NCBI GenBank assembly: GCA_016778895.1
Contig: JADHOR010000006.1
Coordinates: 1 to 64,000, forward strand
Source of the DNA: Candidatus Puniceispirillum sp.
GTDB lineage: Bacteria > Pseudomonadota > Alphaproteobacteria > Puniceispirillales > Puniceispirillaceae
DNA: 64,000 nucleotides
Direction: 5' to 3'
In this document: piece by piece, positions 37,447 through 46,291 of the stretch
Position numbering within the stretch: position 1 is the first letter of the stretch
How the letters are laid out: each line of letters begins with the position of its first letter
Translations under genes and position numbers: made by a program
Notes under the pieces: generated by a model
What the model was told of the DNA's origin: nothing
What the model saw: only the letters and a program-made list of their open reading frames with translations
The model's database searches: none

Positions 37447-38046
37447 CTAGAGCTGGGCAGCGACATATTCCCAATCAACAAGATTCTCGAGGAAGTTTGC
37501 CAGATAGTCCGGGCGCTTATTACGGAAATCAATGTAGTAGGAATGTTCCCAAACATCACAACCAAGCAGCGCTTTTTGCCCAAAACATAGCGGGTTCACG
37601 CCATTTTCGGTCTTCGTCACGGCAAGGCCACCATCGCTACTTTTGACAAGCCAGCACCAGCCTGAGCCAAATTGACCTGCACCTGCAGCTTTAAATGCGT
37701 CTTTGAACGCGTCAACCGAACCGAATGACTCAGTCAATGCGGCTTCTAGCTCAGATGGCATGGCGCGTCCTTTCGGCCCCATCATTTCCCAGAATTTCAT
37801 GTGGTTCCAATGCTGCGACGCATTGTTAAAGATGCCATTTTGCGCAACCGTATTGGCATCATAGGTGCCGGTGATGATATCTTCGAGCGCTTTGCCTTCC
37901 CATTCGGTACCGGCAATCAGGTTATTACCGTTGACCACATAGGCGTTGTGATGCAGGTCATGATGATATTCAAGGGTTTCGGCGCTCATGCCAAAATCTG
38001 CGAGTGCATCATGCGCATACGGAAGGTCAGGTAGTTCAAATGCCAT
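37447..38046 (-). CDS. sodB: Superoxide dismutase (Fe type)
   Basis: Converts superoxide to oxygen and peroxide, 199 residues. The four metal ligands are visible: LEYHHDLHHNAYV, QHWNHMKFW, and CDVWEHSYYIDF (Asp and His). The residue before the second ligand region is Gln in NNASQHWNH, the Fe-SOD pattern, where Mn enzymes have Gly. AGQFGSGWCWLV has Cys in place of the usual Ala. The start at 38046 has GGAG before it; the frame open further upstream is not SOD. It is divergent from the carbonic anhydrase gene and ends at a strong terminator. Confidence 0.95.
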   Translation of the reverse strand: MAFELPDLPYAHDALADFGMSAETLEYHHDLHHNAYVVNGNNLIAGTEWEGKALEDIITGTYDANTVAQNGIFNNASQHWNHMKFWEMMGPKGRAMPSELEAALTESFGSVDAFKDAFKAAGAGQFGSGWCWLVKSSDGGLAVTKTENGVNPLCFGQKALLGCDVWEHSYYIDFRNKRPDYLANFLENLVDWEYVAAQL

Positions 38047-38227
38047 TTTGGTCTCCAAAATTATCTCTGGTGATGAATCTTTCTCTAAACAGATATAGTT
38101 ATGAATTTTCAAATGCCAACAAAATAAAACTGACAGGCGGCGACAAGCTGCTAAATTATCACCAACTAGCGTCGGGATAAAGCCATCCACGCCCCGGGGC
38201 AAAGAGCTCAAGACAAAGGAAAATAAC

Positions 38228-38806
38228 ATGACTGGCCGCAAAGCCTACATCGCCCCTTTTCTAGACCATCACCCGGAAATCGATGATAGTGCTTATATCG
38301 CCGAGACCGCCGCAGTTGTTGGCGCAGTTCGTATCGGCAAGAACAGCACCATCTGGCACCAGGTGACCCTGCGTGGTGATAATAATTTCATCACCGTTGG
38401 TGAGGGCACCAATATTCAGGATAATAGCTGCGTTCACATCAACAGCCGCGATTTTCCGACGATAATCGGTAATCATGTGAATATTGGCCATAGCGCGCTT
38501 GTCCATGCGTGTCATTTACACGACCATGCCTTTGTCGGGATGGGGTCTATCGTAATGGATGGCAGCGTTATTGAGTCTGACGGTATGTTGGCTGCGGGCG
38601 GTATGCTGACGCCGCGAAAACGGATTCCCGCTGGCGAGCTTTGGGGCGGACGTCCGGCACGGAAGATGCGCGATCTGACAGCCGATGAAATTGCCAATAA
38701 CCGCCGTATTGCCCACCATTATGTCGAGGTTGGGCGGGCGCACAGGCTTGGCGCTGCGGGCGCGCCGTTTGTTGATATGCACACCCATCCATTGCCGCCT
38801 GTGTGA
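38228..38806 (+). CDS. Gamma-carbonic anhydrase family protein
   Basis: Left-handed beta-helix trimer with hexapeptide repeats, 192 residues. TIWHQVTLRGDNNFITVGEGTN covers the conserved Arg and Asp, and the three Zn His are expected in SCVHI, NIGHSALVHACHL (GH and AH/CH positions). ELWGGRPARKMRDLT is the usual C-terminal motif. Family members (CaiE, PaaY, YrdA, CamH) may hydrate CO2, act as thioesterases or be structural; the short 190-residue form lacks the acidic loop of archaeal Cam. Activity is not certain. AAAGGAAA precedes the start. Confidence 0.9.
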   Translation: MTGRKAYIAPFLDHHPEIDDSAYIAETAAVVGAVRIGKNSTIWHQVTLRGDNNFITVGEGTNIQDNSCVHINSRDFPTIIGNHVNIGHSALVHACHLHDHAFVGMGSIVMDGSVIESDGMLAAGGMLTPRKRIPAGELWGGRPARKMRDLTADEIANNRRIAHHYVEVGRAHRLGAAGAPFVDMHTHPLPPV

Positions 38807-38968
38807 TGAATTGCCCGGATCATTTGGTTTTGCGGCCAGATCATTTGTTTTAGCTAATTGTAAGCAAGTTATAAATAATGCTAATTAACCAAATGAGGCA
38901 CCGGCCAGCTGGTCTCTGGTGCAATCAAAAGATTTACCGTTCGTCTAGCGGCATTGGAGGCCGATAAA

Positions 38969-40420
38969 ATGAAATTGAAGGATCCCTCACTTCTTCGCAC
39001 CGAGGCCTATATCAATGGAGCATGGGTTAGCGCTGACGATGGCCGCGTTTTTGGCGTCCATAATCCAGCCGATGGCAGCCTGATTGCCCAGGTTGCTAAT
39101 CTTGGCGCCGATGCAATTACTGCGGCGATTGACGCTGCTGTGCCAGCGCAAAAGGCCTGGGCAGCAACGCCGGCCAAAACTCGCGCGATGATTTTGCGTC
39201 GCTGGTATGATCTGGTGGTCGAAAACACCGATGATCTGGCAATGATTCTGACCACTGAAATGGGCAAGCCTCTGGCCGAAGCAAAAGGGGAAATCGCCTA
39301 TGGATCTAGCTTTATTGACTGGTTTGGTGAGGAAGCGCGCCGGGTGTGCGGCGATGTAATGGAAAGCCCGCAGGCCGACAAACGCCTGCTGACCTTTAAA
39401 CAGCCGATTGGCGTTTTTGGGGCCATCACGCCATGGAATTTTCCGATTGCAATGATCACCCGAAAAGTTGCTCCCGGCATTGCCGCAGGATGTGCCTGTG
39501 TGTTGAAACCGGCCGAACAAACCCCGCTATCGGCACTGGCACTTGCCGAGCTTGCAACCCGCGCCGGCATTCCAGCAGGCGTGATGAATATCGTTACGGG
39601 TCTCGATGCACCGGCGATTGGTCAGGCGCTTTGCAGCGACAGCCGTATCCGCAAAATGACCTTCACTGGATCGACCGAAGTTGGCCGTATCCTGATGCGC
39701 CAGAGCGCTGATACGGTAAAGAAGATGAGCCTTGAGCTTGGCGGTAACGCCCCATTGCTGGTGTTTGATGATGCCAATATCGACGTTGCTGTCGAAGGCG
39801 CAATGATGTCAAAATACCGCAATGCAGGGCAGACTTGTGTCTGTGCAAACCGGATTTTCGTTCAAGATGGAATCTATGATGAATTCGCCAAGCGTCTTGC
39901 CGAAAAATCTGCCATGATGAGGGTTGGTAACGGCCTTGAAGACGGTGTTGAACAGGGTCCGTTGATTGATCAGCAGGGGTTTGAAAAAGTGTCGGCCCAT
40001 GTTGAGGATGCGCTGGCAAAAGGGGCGACAGCACTAACCGGTGGCAAGCCACATGATCTTGGTGGCACATTTTATGAGCCAACGGTGCTGACAAACATGA
40101 ACTCGTCCATGCGGATGTTCCGTGAGGAAACCTTTGGACCCGTCGCTGGCCTGTTCAGATTTACCGATGAAGCCGAGGCCATCGAAGCGGCAAATGACAC
40201 CGAATTTGGCCTTGCCGCCTATCTCTTTACCGAAAATGCGTCACGCCTGTTACGTGTTAGCGAGGCATTGGAATATGGTATTGTCGCAGCCAATACCGGC
40301 ATTTTCTCGTCCGAGGTTGGCCCGTTTGGTGGGGTGAAGAATTCCGGCCTTGGGCGCGAAGGGTCGAAATATGGCATTGATGAGTTTTTGGAGATTAAAT
40401 TTGTCTGCATCGGTATGTAG
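38969..40420 (+). CDS. gabD: NAD(P)-dependent succinate-semialdehyde dehydrogenase
   Basis: Aldehyde dehydrogenase of the GabD group, about 483 residues, oxidising succinate semialdehyde (or glutarate semialdehyde) to the acid. The start ATG 38969 has GGAGG nine bases before it. Landmarks: ITPWNFPIAMITRKVAPG, KPAEQTPLSALAL, FTGSTEVGRILM, LELGGNAPLLVFDDAN with the general base, catalytic Cys in NAGQTCVCANRIFVQ, EETFGPVAGLFRF and FGGVKNSGLGREGSKYG. Gamma-aminobutyrate aminotransferase is not in the window. A bidirectional terminator follows at once. Confidence 0.92.
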   Translation: MKLKDPSLLRTEAYINGAWVSADDGRVFGVHNPADGSLIAQVANLGADAITAAIDAAVPAQKAWAATPAKTRAMILRRWYDLVVENTDDLAMILTTEMGKPLAEAKGEIAYGSSFIDWFGEEARRVCGDVMESPQADKRLLTFKQPIGVFGAITPWNFPIAMITRKVAPGIAAGCACVLKPAEQTPLSALALAELATRAGIPAGVMNIVTGLDAPAIGQALCSDSRIRKMTFTGSTEVGRILMRQSADTVKKMSLELGGNAPLLVFDDANIDVAVEGAMMSKYRNAGQTCVCANRIFVQDGIYDEFAKRLAEKSAMMRVGNGLEDGVEQGPLIDQQGFEKVSAHVEDALAKGATALTGGKPHDLGGTFYEPTVLTNMNSSMRMFREETFGPVAGLFRFTDEAEAIEAANDTEFGLAAYLFTENASRLLRVSEALEYGIVAANTGIFSSEVGPFGGVKNSGLGREGSKYGIDEFLEIKFVCIGM

Positions 40421-40464
40421 TTACCGCCGACAAGCGAACCCTCCTTTACCAGACTGAACGCGAT

Positions 40465-40494
40465 AAAAAAGGCCGGGACACCCCGGCCTTTTTC
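40465..40494. terminator. Bidirectional terminator between gabD and oxidoreductase
   Basis: AAAAAGGCCGGG, loop ACAC, CCCGGCCTTTTTC: an 11- to 12-bp stem with A-run on the left and T-run on the right, placed between two converging genes. Confidence 0.93.
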
Positions 40495-40512
40495 GATCCT
40501 GACAGATTTGCA

Positions 40513-41382
40513 CTAGACCTGCCGCAATCGGCGGATCAGGCTTGAGGTATCATTGCGGCCATAGCCATCGGCACTAAGCTCGGCGTAATATCCGGCGACA
40601 ATTTCAGTCACTGGCAACGACGCCCCGTTACGGTTCGCCTCTTCCAGACAAATCCGTAAATCCTTGCGCATCCAATCAACCGCAAAGCCAAAATCAAACT
40701 CGCCTTTGACCATGGTTTCACCACGGTTGACCATTTGCCATGATTGCGCGGCACCCCCGGAAATCGCCTCCAGTAATTTATCCGTATCGAGGCCCGCATC
40801 CATCGCAAAGCTAAGCCCCTCAGACAGCGCCTGAACCAGACCGGCAATGCAAATCTGATTAACCATCTTGGCCTGCTGGCCTTTACCAGCATCACCCATA
40901 TGGACAACCCGTGCGCCATAGCATTCCATCAGCGGAAGTGCCGCCGCAAACGCTGCATCATCGCCGCCAACCATCACCGTCAATTTGCCATTTTCAGCGC
41001 CCGCCTGACCGCCAGAAACCGGCGCATCCAGCGACTGGATACCCGCCGCCTTCGCAGCAGCATAAACCTGCCGCGCCACATCGGCCGAAACCGTGCTATT
41101 ATCGATAAAGACCGCGCCAGCCTTCATTGCCGGAACTGCGCCTTGATCGCCAAGCGCAACCGACAAAACGTCGGGATCATCACCAACACAGCAGAACACG
41201 AAATCAGCATCCTTAGCAGCGGCGGCCGGGGTCAGCGCGAAAGCTCCACCATGCTGGGCAGCCCACGCCTCGGCTTTTGCCGGTGTCCGATTATAAACAG
41301 TCACGTCATGACCGGCAGCTGCGATATGACCAGCCATCGGATAGCCCATGACACCCATACCAAGAAATGCAACTTTTGACAT
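40513..41382 (-). CDS. Beta-hydroxyacid dehydrogenase (GarR/HIBADH family)
   Basis: NAD(P)-dependent dehydrogenase of the 3-hydroxyisobutyrate / tartronate-semialdehyde reductase family, 289 residues. Rossmann motif FLGMGVMGYPMAGH at residues 5-18, substrate-binding DAPVSGGQAGAENG, and the catalytic Lys in GKGQQAKMVNQICIAG; C-terminal FDFGFAVDWMRKDLRICLEEA is typical. It is the closest of the three paralogues in this window to tartronate-semialdehyde or succinic-semialdehyde reductases. Its location opposite gabD may be coincidental. Substrate not fixed. Confidence 0.9.
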   Translation of the reverse strand: MSKVAFLGMGVMGYPMAGHIAAAGHDVTVYNRTPAKAEAWAAQHGGAFALTPAAAAKDADFVFCCVGDDPDVLSVALGDQGAVPAMKAGAVFIDNSTVSADVARQVYAAAKAAGIQSLDAPVSGGQAGAENGKLTVMVGGDDAAFAAALPLMECYGARVVHMGDAGKGQQAKMVNQICIAGLVQALSEGLSFAMDAGLDTDKLLEAISGGAAQSWQMVNRGETMVKGEFDFGFAVDWMRKDLRICLEEANRNGASLPVTEIVAGYYAELSADGYGRNDTSSLIRRLRQV

Positions 41383-41573
41383 AAAATATTCCTTTTCAAT
41401 TTATCGGCCGAAACCTTTATGACCGAAACCTTTATGAGATGGTCGCCACCGTAATTTGCCATAGCCATTTCTGTCAGCACGATTATACTGAGGCGCATCC
41501 GGCGGTATAACATCAGGAAGCAGCCGATTTTACAATCAAATACCACTTGCCAAGATAGGGGGGATCTTAGCGC

Positions 41574-42119
41574 ATGACCGTATTATCAAGCCAGCACGAA
41601 ATCGACATTCTGATTACCGAAGCCGAGATTGCCGCCCGCACGATTAATCTTGCCCGTCAAATTACCGAACATTACAAAGGAACCGAACAATTGGTTGTTG
41701 TTGGGCTGTTGCGCGGATCATTTGTGTTTATCGCCGATCTTGTGCGTCGGCTGGCGCTTCCTGTCGAGGTCGATTTCATGACCGTATCGTCTTACGGCAA
41801 TGACACTGTTTCATCACGCCAGGTGCGAATCCTTCAAGATCTTGAAACCCCGATCAAAAACCGCGATGTACTGATTGTCGAAGATATTGTCGACACCGGC
41901 CATACCCTGTCGCAAGTACAAAAAATCCTTATGACACGATCACCAAAAAGCCTGTCGATCTGCACGCTGTTGAATAAACCATCACGGCGCGAGGTTGAGG
42001 TGAATGTCGATTGGGTTGGTTTTGACATTCCAGACGCATTTGTCATTGGCTATGGCATTGATTTCGCTCAACAAGGTCGCAATCTGCCACATATTGGTGT
42101 TGTTAAAGACGTTTCATAA
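41574..42119 (+). CDS. hpt: Hypoxanthine phosphoribosyltransferase
   Basis: Salvages hypoxanthine (and perhaps guanine) to the nucleotide using PRPP, 181 residues. The PRPP loop is [14 protein letters not shown] (two acidic residues then D-T-G-x-T); [16 protein letters not shown] gives the cis-peptide region, [12 protein letters not shown] the flexible loop and [19 protein letters not shown] the purine-binding C-terminus. Length matches bacterial HPRT. It is monocistronic, reading toward the dddP pseudogene 83 bases beyond. Confidence 0.96.
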   Translation: MTVLSSQHEIDILITEAEIAARTINLARQITEHYKGTEQLVVVGLLRGSFVFIADLVRRLALPVEVDFMTVSSYGNDTVSSRQVRILQDLETPIKNRDVLIVEDIVDTGHTLSQVQKILMTRSPKSLSICTLLNKPSRREVEVNVDWVGFDIPDAFVIGYGIDFAQQGRNLPHIGVVKDVS

Positions 42120-42202
42120 CAGCGTTGGCGATAACCCCTTGTTCGGTATTGCCTCTGCTGGTCTGACTTATGGGGTGGCGCGCTATTCGGATGTAAACCG
42201 GC

Positions 42203-43531
42203 TCAGCAGAGGAATTGGGCTTCATACCGGTATGTTGAAAGCAGCACCGCACCCGCATCGGTGACCAGCACCTGTTCTTCAAGCTTGACCCCATCAGCAC
42301 CACCAACCGCGCCGACATTGGCCTCGACACAAAGTGTCATTCCGACCTCAAAACTGCCGCCATAGCCATGCGCCTCCACATCTTCTGGATAGCGTACCGA
42401 CGGATATTCATCGCAAAGCCCAACGCCATGCGCCAATACACCATAGCGCAGCGGGCGAAACGCCGCTGGCAAGCGGTGCACAATTCGCGTCATATCGGCA
42501 AAGCTCATGCCGGCCTCGATCAGGCCGATGTTGGTCATCACATGATCATAGGCAATCTGGTAAAGATGCTTTTGCCGGTCAGTTGGCACCGCATCACCCA
42601 CGATCCATGTCCGTGAAATATCGCAGCAATAGCCATATGTGCCGACAAGATCCGTATCAAAGGCCATCAGATCGCCGGCCTGCATAATGCGGGGACCGCA
42701 TTCCTGAAACCACGTATTCGTGCGCGGGCCCGATGCCAAAATCCGCGTTTCAATCCATTCACCCCCGCGTTTGATATTGCCAGCATGTAATGCCGCCCAT
42801 AATTCAGCCTCGCTCAGCCCCGGGCGCATGATTTCGCGCATTTCATCAACCGACCGCTCACACGCGTGAATGGCGCATCGCATCGCGTTTAATTCATTAT
42901 CATTCTTGATCGAGCGTGCATGTTCGGTCAGCACCTGCCCTTCTAGCACCTCGACCCCAAGATCAGTTAATGCGGCATAGCCAATATGCTCGATCCGGTC
43001 GACTGCCAAGCGTTTATTTGTGCCAGCGTGATGCGCCATCACATCGACAATCTGAGCGGCGAAATCCTTGGCCGCTCACGCAGTATGGTCGCCAGTTTCA
43101 AAATAGAAAAAACTGGCACCACCGCGCAATTCACCGATCAGTGGCAGATGCGTCGAAAGATGCTAACAATTATGAAAATCCCACAAAATCATCTTGCCCT
43201 CGGGCGGTACAAACACCGCCCGTGCCGGATTATGCGCAATCCAAAGCTGCATATTTGTGCAATCAGTGGCATAGCGAATATTCAACGGATCAAACAACAG
43301 CAAACCGGCACAATCATGCTGGCGGATCTGCGCTTGCAAACGTGACAATCGATATGATCTCAAAGCGTGAAGATCGGGCGGGCTAATGCCGGCAGCGTGC
43401 CACTCACCAAAGGCCAGCGCGGTCGGGCCAATCTCGACACGATCATTATCATCTGGTGTTAAATCAGCTTTAAGATGCACCCGCCGGCTAGGGTCGATTT
43501 TTCGGTTTGAGCCAATAATGGTTTTATCCGT
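42203..43531 (-). pseudogene. dddP: DMSP lyase DddP, disrupted by two in-frame stops and start loss
   Basis: The reading frame aligns by eye, without gaps, to DddP, the M24-peptidase-like enzyme that cleaves dimethylsulfoniopropionate to dimethyl sulfide and acrylate. N-terminal KIDPSR, DNDRVEIGPTALAFGEW and DPLNIRYATDCTNMQLW are DddP-typical. Residues I recall as metal ligands and catalytic Asp are kept: FDTD, CDISRTW, AHGVGLCDEY, VEANVG, KLEEQ. TAG at 43163-43165 and TGA at 43076-43078 interrupt it in the same frame, and the protein-like sequence between and around them continues. The expected start is ACG (43529-43531). The 442 sense-or-stop codons equal the usual length, so decay seems recent. 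Readthrough or sequence error is the alternative. Confidence 0.85.
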
Positions 43532-43650
43532 CGCCGCCTTGCCACTATTACAAAGCAGATTGTCCTGATCTTTGCCTCAGCTAAACGCTAAAATTGCGAT
43601 ATCGCAATCATTTTATCATTGGCAATCGCGGCACAGCCATCGGCCCTAGC

Positions 43651-44649
43651 CTAAGCATTTACATCAACAACCAATCGGCCCTTAACCTTGCCTGCCAGAA
43701 TATCGGCGCCTGCCGCTGGGACCTCGCCAAGCCCAATCACCGACATGGTTGCCGCGATTTGCGCCGTTGGCAAATCACTTGCAAGACGCTGCCACGCCGC
43801 AACCCGGCGATCATACGCCGCCATAGCCGAATCGATTCCCAATAATGACACGCCGCGGATAATAAATGGAATTACCGTTGTTGGCAGGTCAGCACCACCA
43901 GCAAGCCCAACCGTCGCCACTGCACCGCCATATTGCATCTGGGCAAGGGCTCTTGCCAATATTGCGCTACCAACCGAGTCGACACATCCGGCCCAGCTTT
44001 CCGATTCCAGCGGCCGCCCACCGCCGTCGAGCATTTCAGCCCGCGGCAGAATATCGCTAGCACCAAGCCCCCGCAGATAATCAGCCGTTTCAGGCCGGCC
44101 CGTTACCGCGGTCACGTTGTAGCCGCGCGCGGCTAGCAATGCTGTTGCAAGCGAGCCAACACCGCCAGCAGCACCAGTAACCAGCACCGGCCCGCGATCT
44201 GGCGTAATCCCTGCATCTTCAAGTGCCAGAACCGATAGCATGGCAGTGACACCGGCAGTACCGATCGCCATTGCCTGCTGGCAATCCAGCCCATCTGCAA
44301 GCGGCACCAGCCAGTCGGCGCGCACCTTTGCAAATTGTGCATAACCGCCCCACCATACCTCGCCGACACGCCATCCCGTCAGCACCACAAGATCGCCCGC
44401 CTTGTAACGCTTGTCGGTGCTGCTGACCACTTCACCGGCAAAATCAATGCCCGGAACATGCGGATAGTTTCGCACCAACCCGCCCTTGCCCGACAGGCAT
44501 AGACCGTCTTTGTAATTGACCGTTGAATATTTGATTGCCACCAGAACATCACCATCTGCAGGTAAATCATCATGCCGCAAATCTGTCATTTCATGACTTA
44601 TAGATTTATCTTCGCCGCGATGCACCATAAGGGCTCTAAAACTAGACAT
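43651..44649 (-). CDS. acuI: Acrylyl-CoA reductase AcuI (YhdH family)
   Basis: NADPH-dependent medium-chain dehydrogenase/reductase, 332 residues, reducing acrylyl-CoA to propionyl-CoA; this protects cells from the toxic product of DMSP cleavage. NYKDGLCLSGKGGLVRNYPHVPGIDFAGEV and GEVWWGGYAQFAKVRADWLVPL are hallmarks (given here in parts), with the cofactor motif VTGAAGGVGSLATALLAARGY. It lacks catalytic zinc ligands, as the family does. The start at 44649 has AGGAG eight bases before it. It lies 119 bases upstream of the dddP pseudogene on the same strand; no frame damage is seen here. Confidence 0.92.
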   Translation of the reverse strand: MSSFRALMVHRGEDKSISHEMTDLRHDDLPADGDVLVAIKYSTVNYKDGLCLSGKGGLVRNYPHVPGIDFAGEVVSSTDKRYKAGDLVVLTGWRVGEVWWGGYAQFAKVRADWLVPLADGLDCQQAMAIGTAGVTAMLSVLALEDAGITPDRGPVLVTGAAGGVGSLATALLAARGYNVTAVTGRPETADYLRGLGASDILPRAEMLDGGGRPLESESWAGCVDSVGSAILARALAQMQYGGAVATVGLAGGADLPTTVIPFIIRGVSLLGIDSAMAAYDRRVAAWQRLASDLPTAQIAATMSVIGLGEVPAAGADILAGKVKGRLVVDVNA

Positions 44650-44845
44650 AGCGTTGCTCCTATATGTATCTGATGTAATTATCTGATAAATTCTCAATAG
44701 CATTTTTCACCGATGCCAAACAGCCCTAATCAAGGTGGCGTCAAACCTCTATGCTAGAGCCGCCGGCCCTAATCAATTGAGGCTTGGCATTAATGATCCT
44801 TTGGCTAATATTAAATATCTTACCGTTTGTTACAGGATTTTTAAA

Positions 44846-45247
44846 ATGTTGGAGATGACCGCCGCCGAGGCTTGGGCTCATTTGGCCCAGAACCCAGACG
44901 CACAGCTTGTTGATGTGCGCACCCGTGCCGAGTGGCATTTTGTTGGTATCACCAATCTAGATGATCTTGACCGGCAACCGATTCTCATTGAATGGGTCGG
45001 TGCTGATGGTACGGCAAACCCACGTTTTATCGAAGATTTGGCTGCCGCAGTCTCGACCGACACTTGCGTGCTGATGCTAGGCAGATCGGGGGTGCGATCT
45101 TTGGCGGCGGGCAATGCCGCACTGGCGGCCGGCTACAAGAGCGTAATCAACATCAATGACGGGTTTGAGGGCGATCTTGATGCCCATCAGCAACGTGGTC
45201 ACATAAATGGCTGGCGGTATAGCGGCCTCAAATGGCGGCAAAGCTAG
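44846..45247 (+). CDS. Rhodanese-fold protein lacking the catalytic cysteine
   Basis: Single-domain rhodanese-like protein, 133 residues from MLEMTAAEAW. The opening LVDVRTRAEWHFVGI is the CDC25/rhodanese A motif, and VININDGFEGDLD is the usual C-terminal signature. The active-site loop, normally C-R-S-G-x-R-S, reads L-G-R-S-G-V-R-S (Gly about residue 79), so the persulfide-forming Cys is gone although the loop is otherwise exact. Sulfur transfer is therefore unlikely; it could be a binding domain. AGGA lies eight bases before ATG 44846; ATG 44855 is an alternative. Confidence 0.85.
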   Translation: MLEMTAAEAWAHLAQNPDAQLVDVRTRAEWHFVGITNLDDLDRQPILIEWVGADGTANPRFIEDLAAAVSTDTCVLMLGRSGVRSLAAGNAALAAGYKSVININDGFEGDLDAHQQRGHINGWRYSGLKWRQS

Positions 45248-45353
45248 CCAGCAACACGCCACGCCGATAAGAACGCATAAACGGGACCAACGTCAGTAAA
45301 AAATCAGATCACCCAAGCAATATCTCCCACCAAACCCCTTAAAGAGTCGAGAC

Positions 45354-45390
45354 AGATAAAAATTCGCTTCGTAGCGCGTTAATTTTATCT
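45354..45390. repeat. Imperfect inverted repeat
   Basis: AGATAAAA (45354-45361) pairs with TTTTATCT (45383-45390), with an inner TT/AA and CGC/GCG pairing across small bulges. It lies 107 bases after the rhodanese gene and 86 before the TPR gene. No T-tract follows, so operator or processing stem is as likely as terminator. Confidence 0.45.
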
Positions 45391-45475
45391 CAATTAGGAT
45401 TTGTCACAAAACAACGATGCCACGCGCCAACGCCTTCGGCTTGGCAATCAAATAATCACGCGGTAAGCTATAATA

Positions 45476-46090
45476 ATGGACGTTCGACCCAACGTAGACC
45501 TTACGAAAACATATCGGGCAAAATGCTGCTTACGACAGGTGATAGTGTTTGTAACCATTGTCCTGTTTAGCCCGATATTTAGCCCAATTGTTAGCGCCGA
45601 CCAGCATGACCCAAAGCTGGACGGACTTTTCACTGCCTTGCAAACCAGCCTATCGCCATCCAAGGCGGCAAATTATGAGCGCGAAATATGGGCAAGATGG
45701 ACTAAATTTCCGGATAATTCGCTCATCAATGGTCAGATGGCAAATGGCATCAATTTGATGAATGCTGGTCGCCTTGACGAAGCCGAAGCGGCTTTTAGCG
45801 CGATCATTGCACGCCAACCCAGCTTTGCCGAAGCGTGGAATAAACGTGCCACTGTCCGGTTTTTTCGTGGCAATGACGATGGATCAGCGCGTGATATTTT
45901 GCAAGTTATCACGCTAGAGCCGCGCCATTTCGGAGCGCTCTCGGGATTGGGTATGATTCGGGTGCGGGCTGGTGACCTGCAAGGCGGCTTGCAGGCTTAT
46001 CGTGCTGCCCAGCGTTTAAATCCTCATCTGCCGAACATTGAGACCATCATTAATCGGTTGGCAAAACAGCTGAACGGACGCGCGTTATAG
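45476..46090 (+). CDS. Secreted tetratricopeptide-repeat protein
   Basis: 204-residue protein with a long N-terminal signal or anchor (VIVFVTIVLFSPIFSPIVSA) and at least three TPR units from about residue 85: GINLMNAGRLDEAEAAFSAII, EAWNKRATVRFFRGNDDGSA and ALSGLGMIRVRAGDLQGGLQAYRAA. The signal sits about 20 residues in, so translation might begin later than 45476, but no other Met occurs before the hydrophobic core. Periplasmic scaffold or assembly role is likely; similar small TPR proteins in Alphaproteobacteria are uncharacterised. Confidence 0.82.
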   Translation: MDVRPNVDLTKTYRAKCCLRQVIVFVTIVLFSPIFSPIVSADQHDPKLDGLFTALQTSLSPSKAANYEREIWARWTKFPDNSLINGQMANGINLMNAGRLDEAEAAFSAIIARQPSFAEAWNKRATVRFFRGNDDGSARDILQVITLEPRHFGALSGLGMIRVRAGDLQGGLQAYRAAQRLNPHLPNIETIINRLAKQLNGRAL

Positions 46091-46291
46091 ACTTGATGAT
46101 GTATGTTTAACTCTGGCGGTGTAGAGCCAAAATATAAACGGCCCTAAGGTTCTGACAAAAATAGTTAAAATTGCCGGATGATGCGCATTAAATTGTTTGT
46201 TACCATTGATTGGGATCAGGTGCTGTGGTCGATCTAATGACCGGCGGCAATTATAGTAAGCTGATGTTTAGCTGACGCGGAGCAGATAATA

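Noticed and set aside
38987-39520. Minus-strand 177-residue frame opposite gabD
   Set aside because: Shadow of a certain aldehyde dehydrogenase gene.
43163-43165. Pyrrolysine or selenocysteine recoding at the dddP stops
   Set aside because: Two different stop codons are involved, no SECIS-like stem was evident near the TGA, and DddP has no such residue; kept only as a remote alternative.
42916-43386. Plus-strand frame of 156 residues over the dddP locus
   Set aside because: It is antisense to the conserved DddP frame, and its translation has no recognisable motif.
42203-43531. Xaa-Pro aminopeptidase as the identity of the M24-type frame
   Set aside because: D-N-D-R-V-E-I-G-P-T, D-P-L-N-I-R-Y-A-T-D and the H-G-V-G-L-C-D motif fit DddP, and acuI is adjacent.
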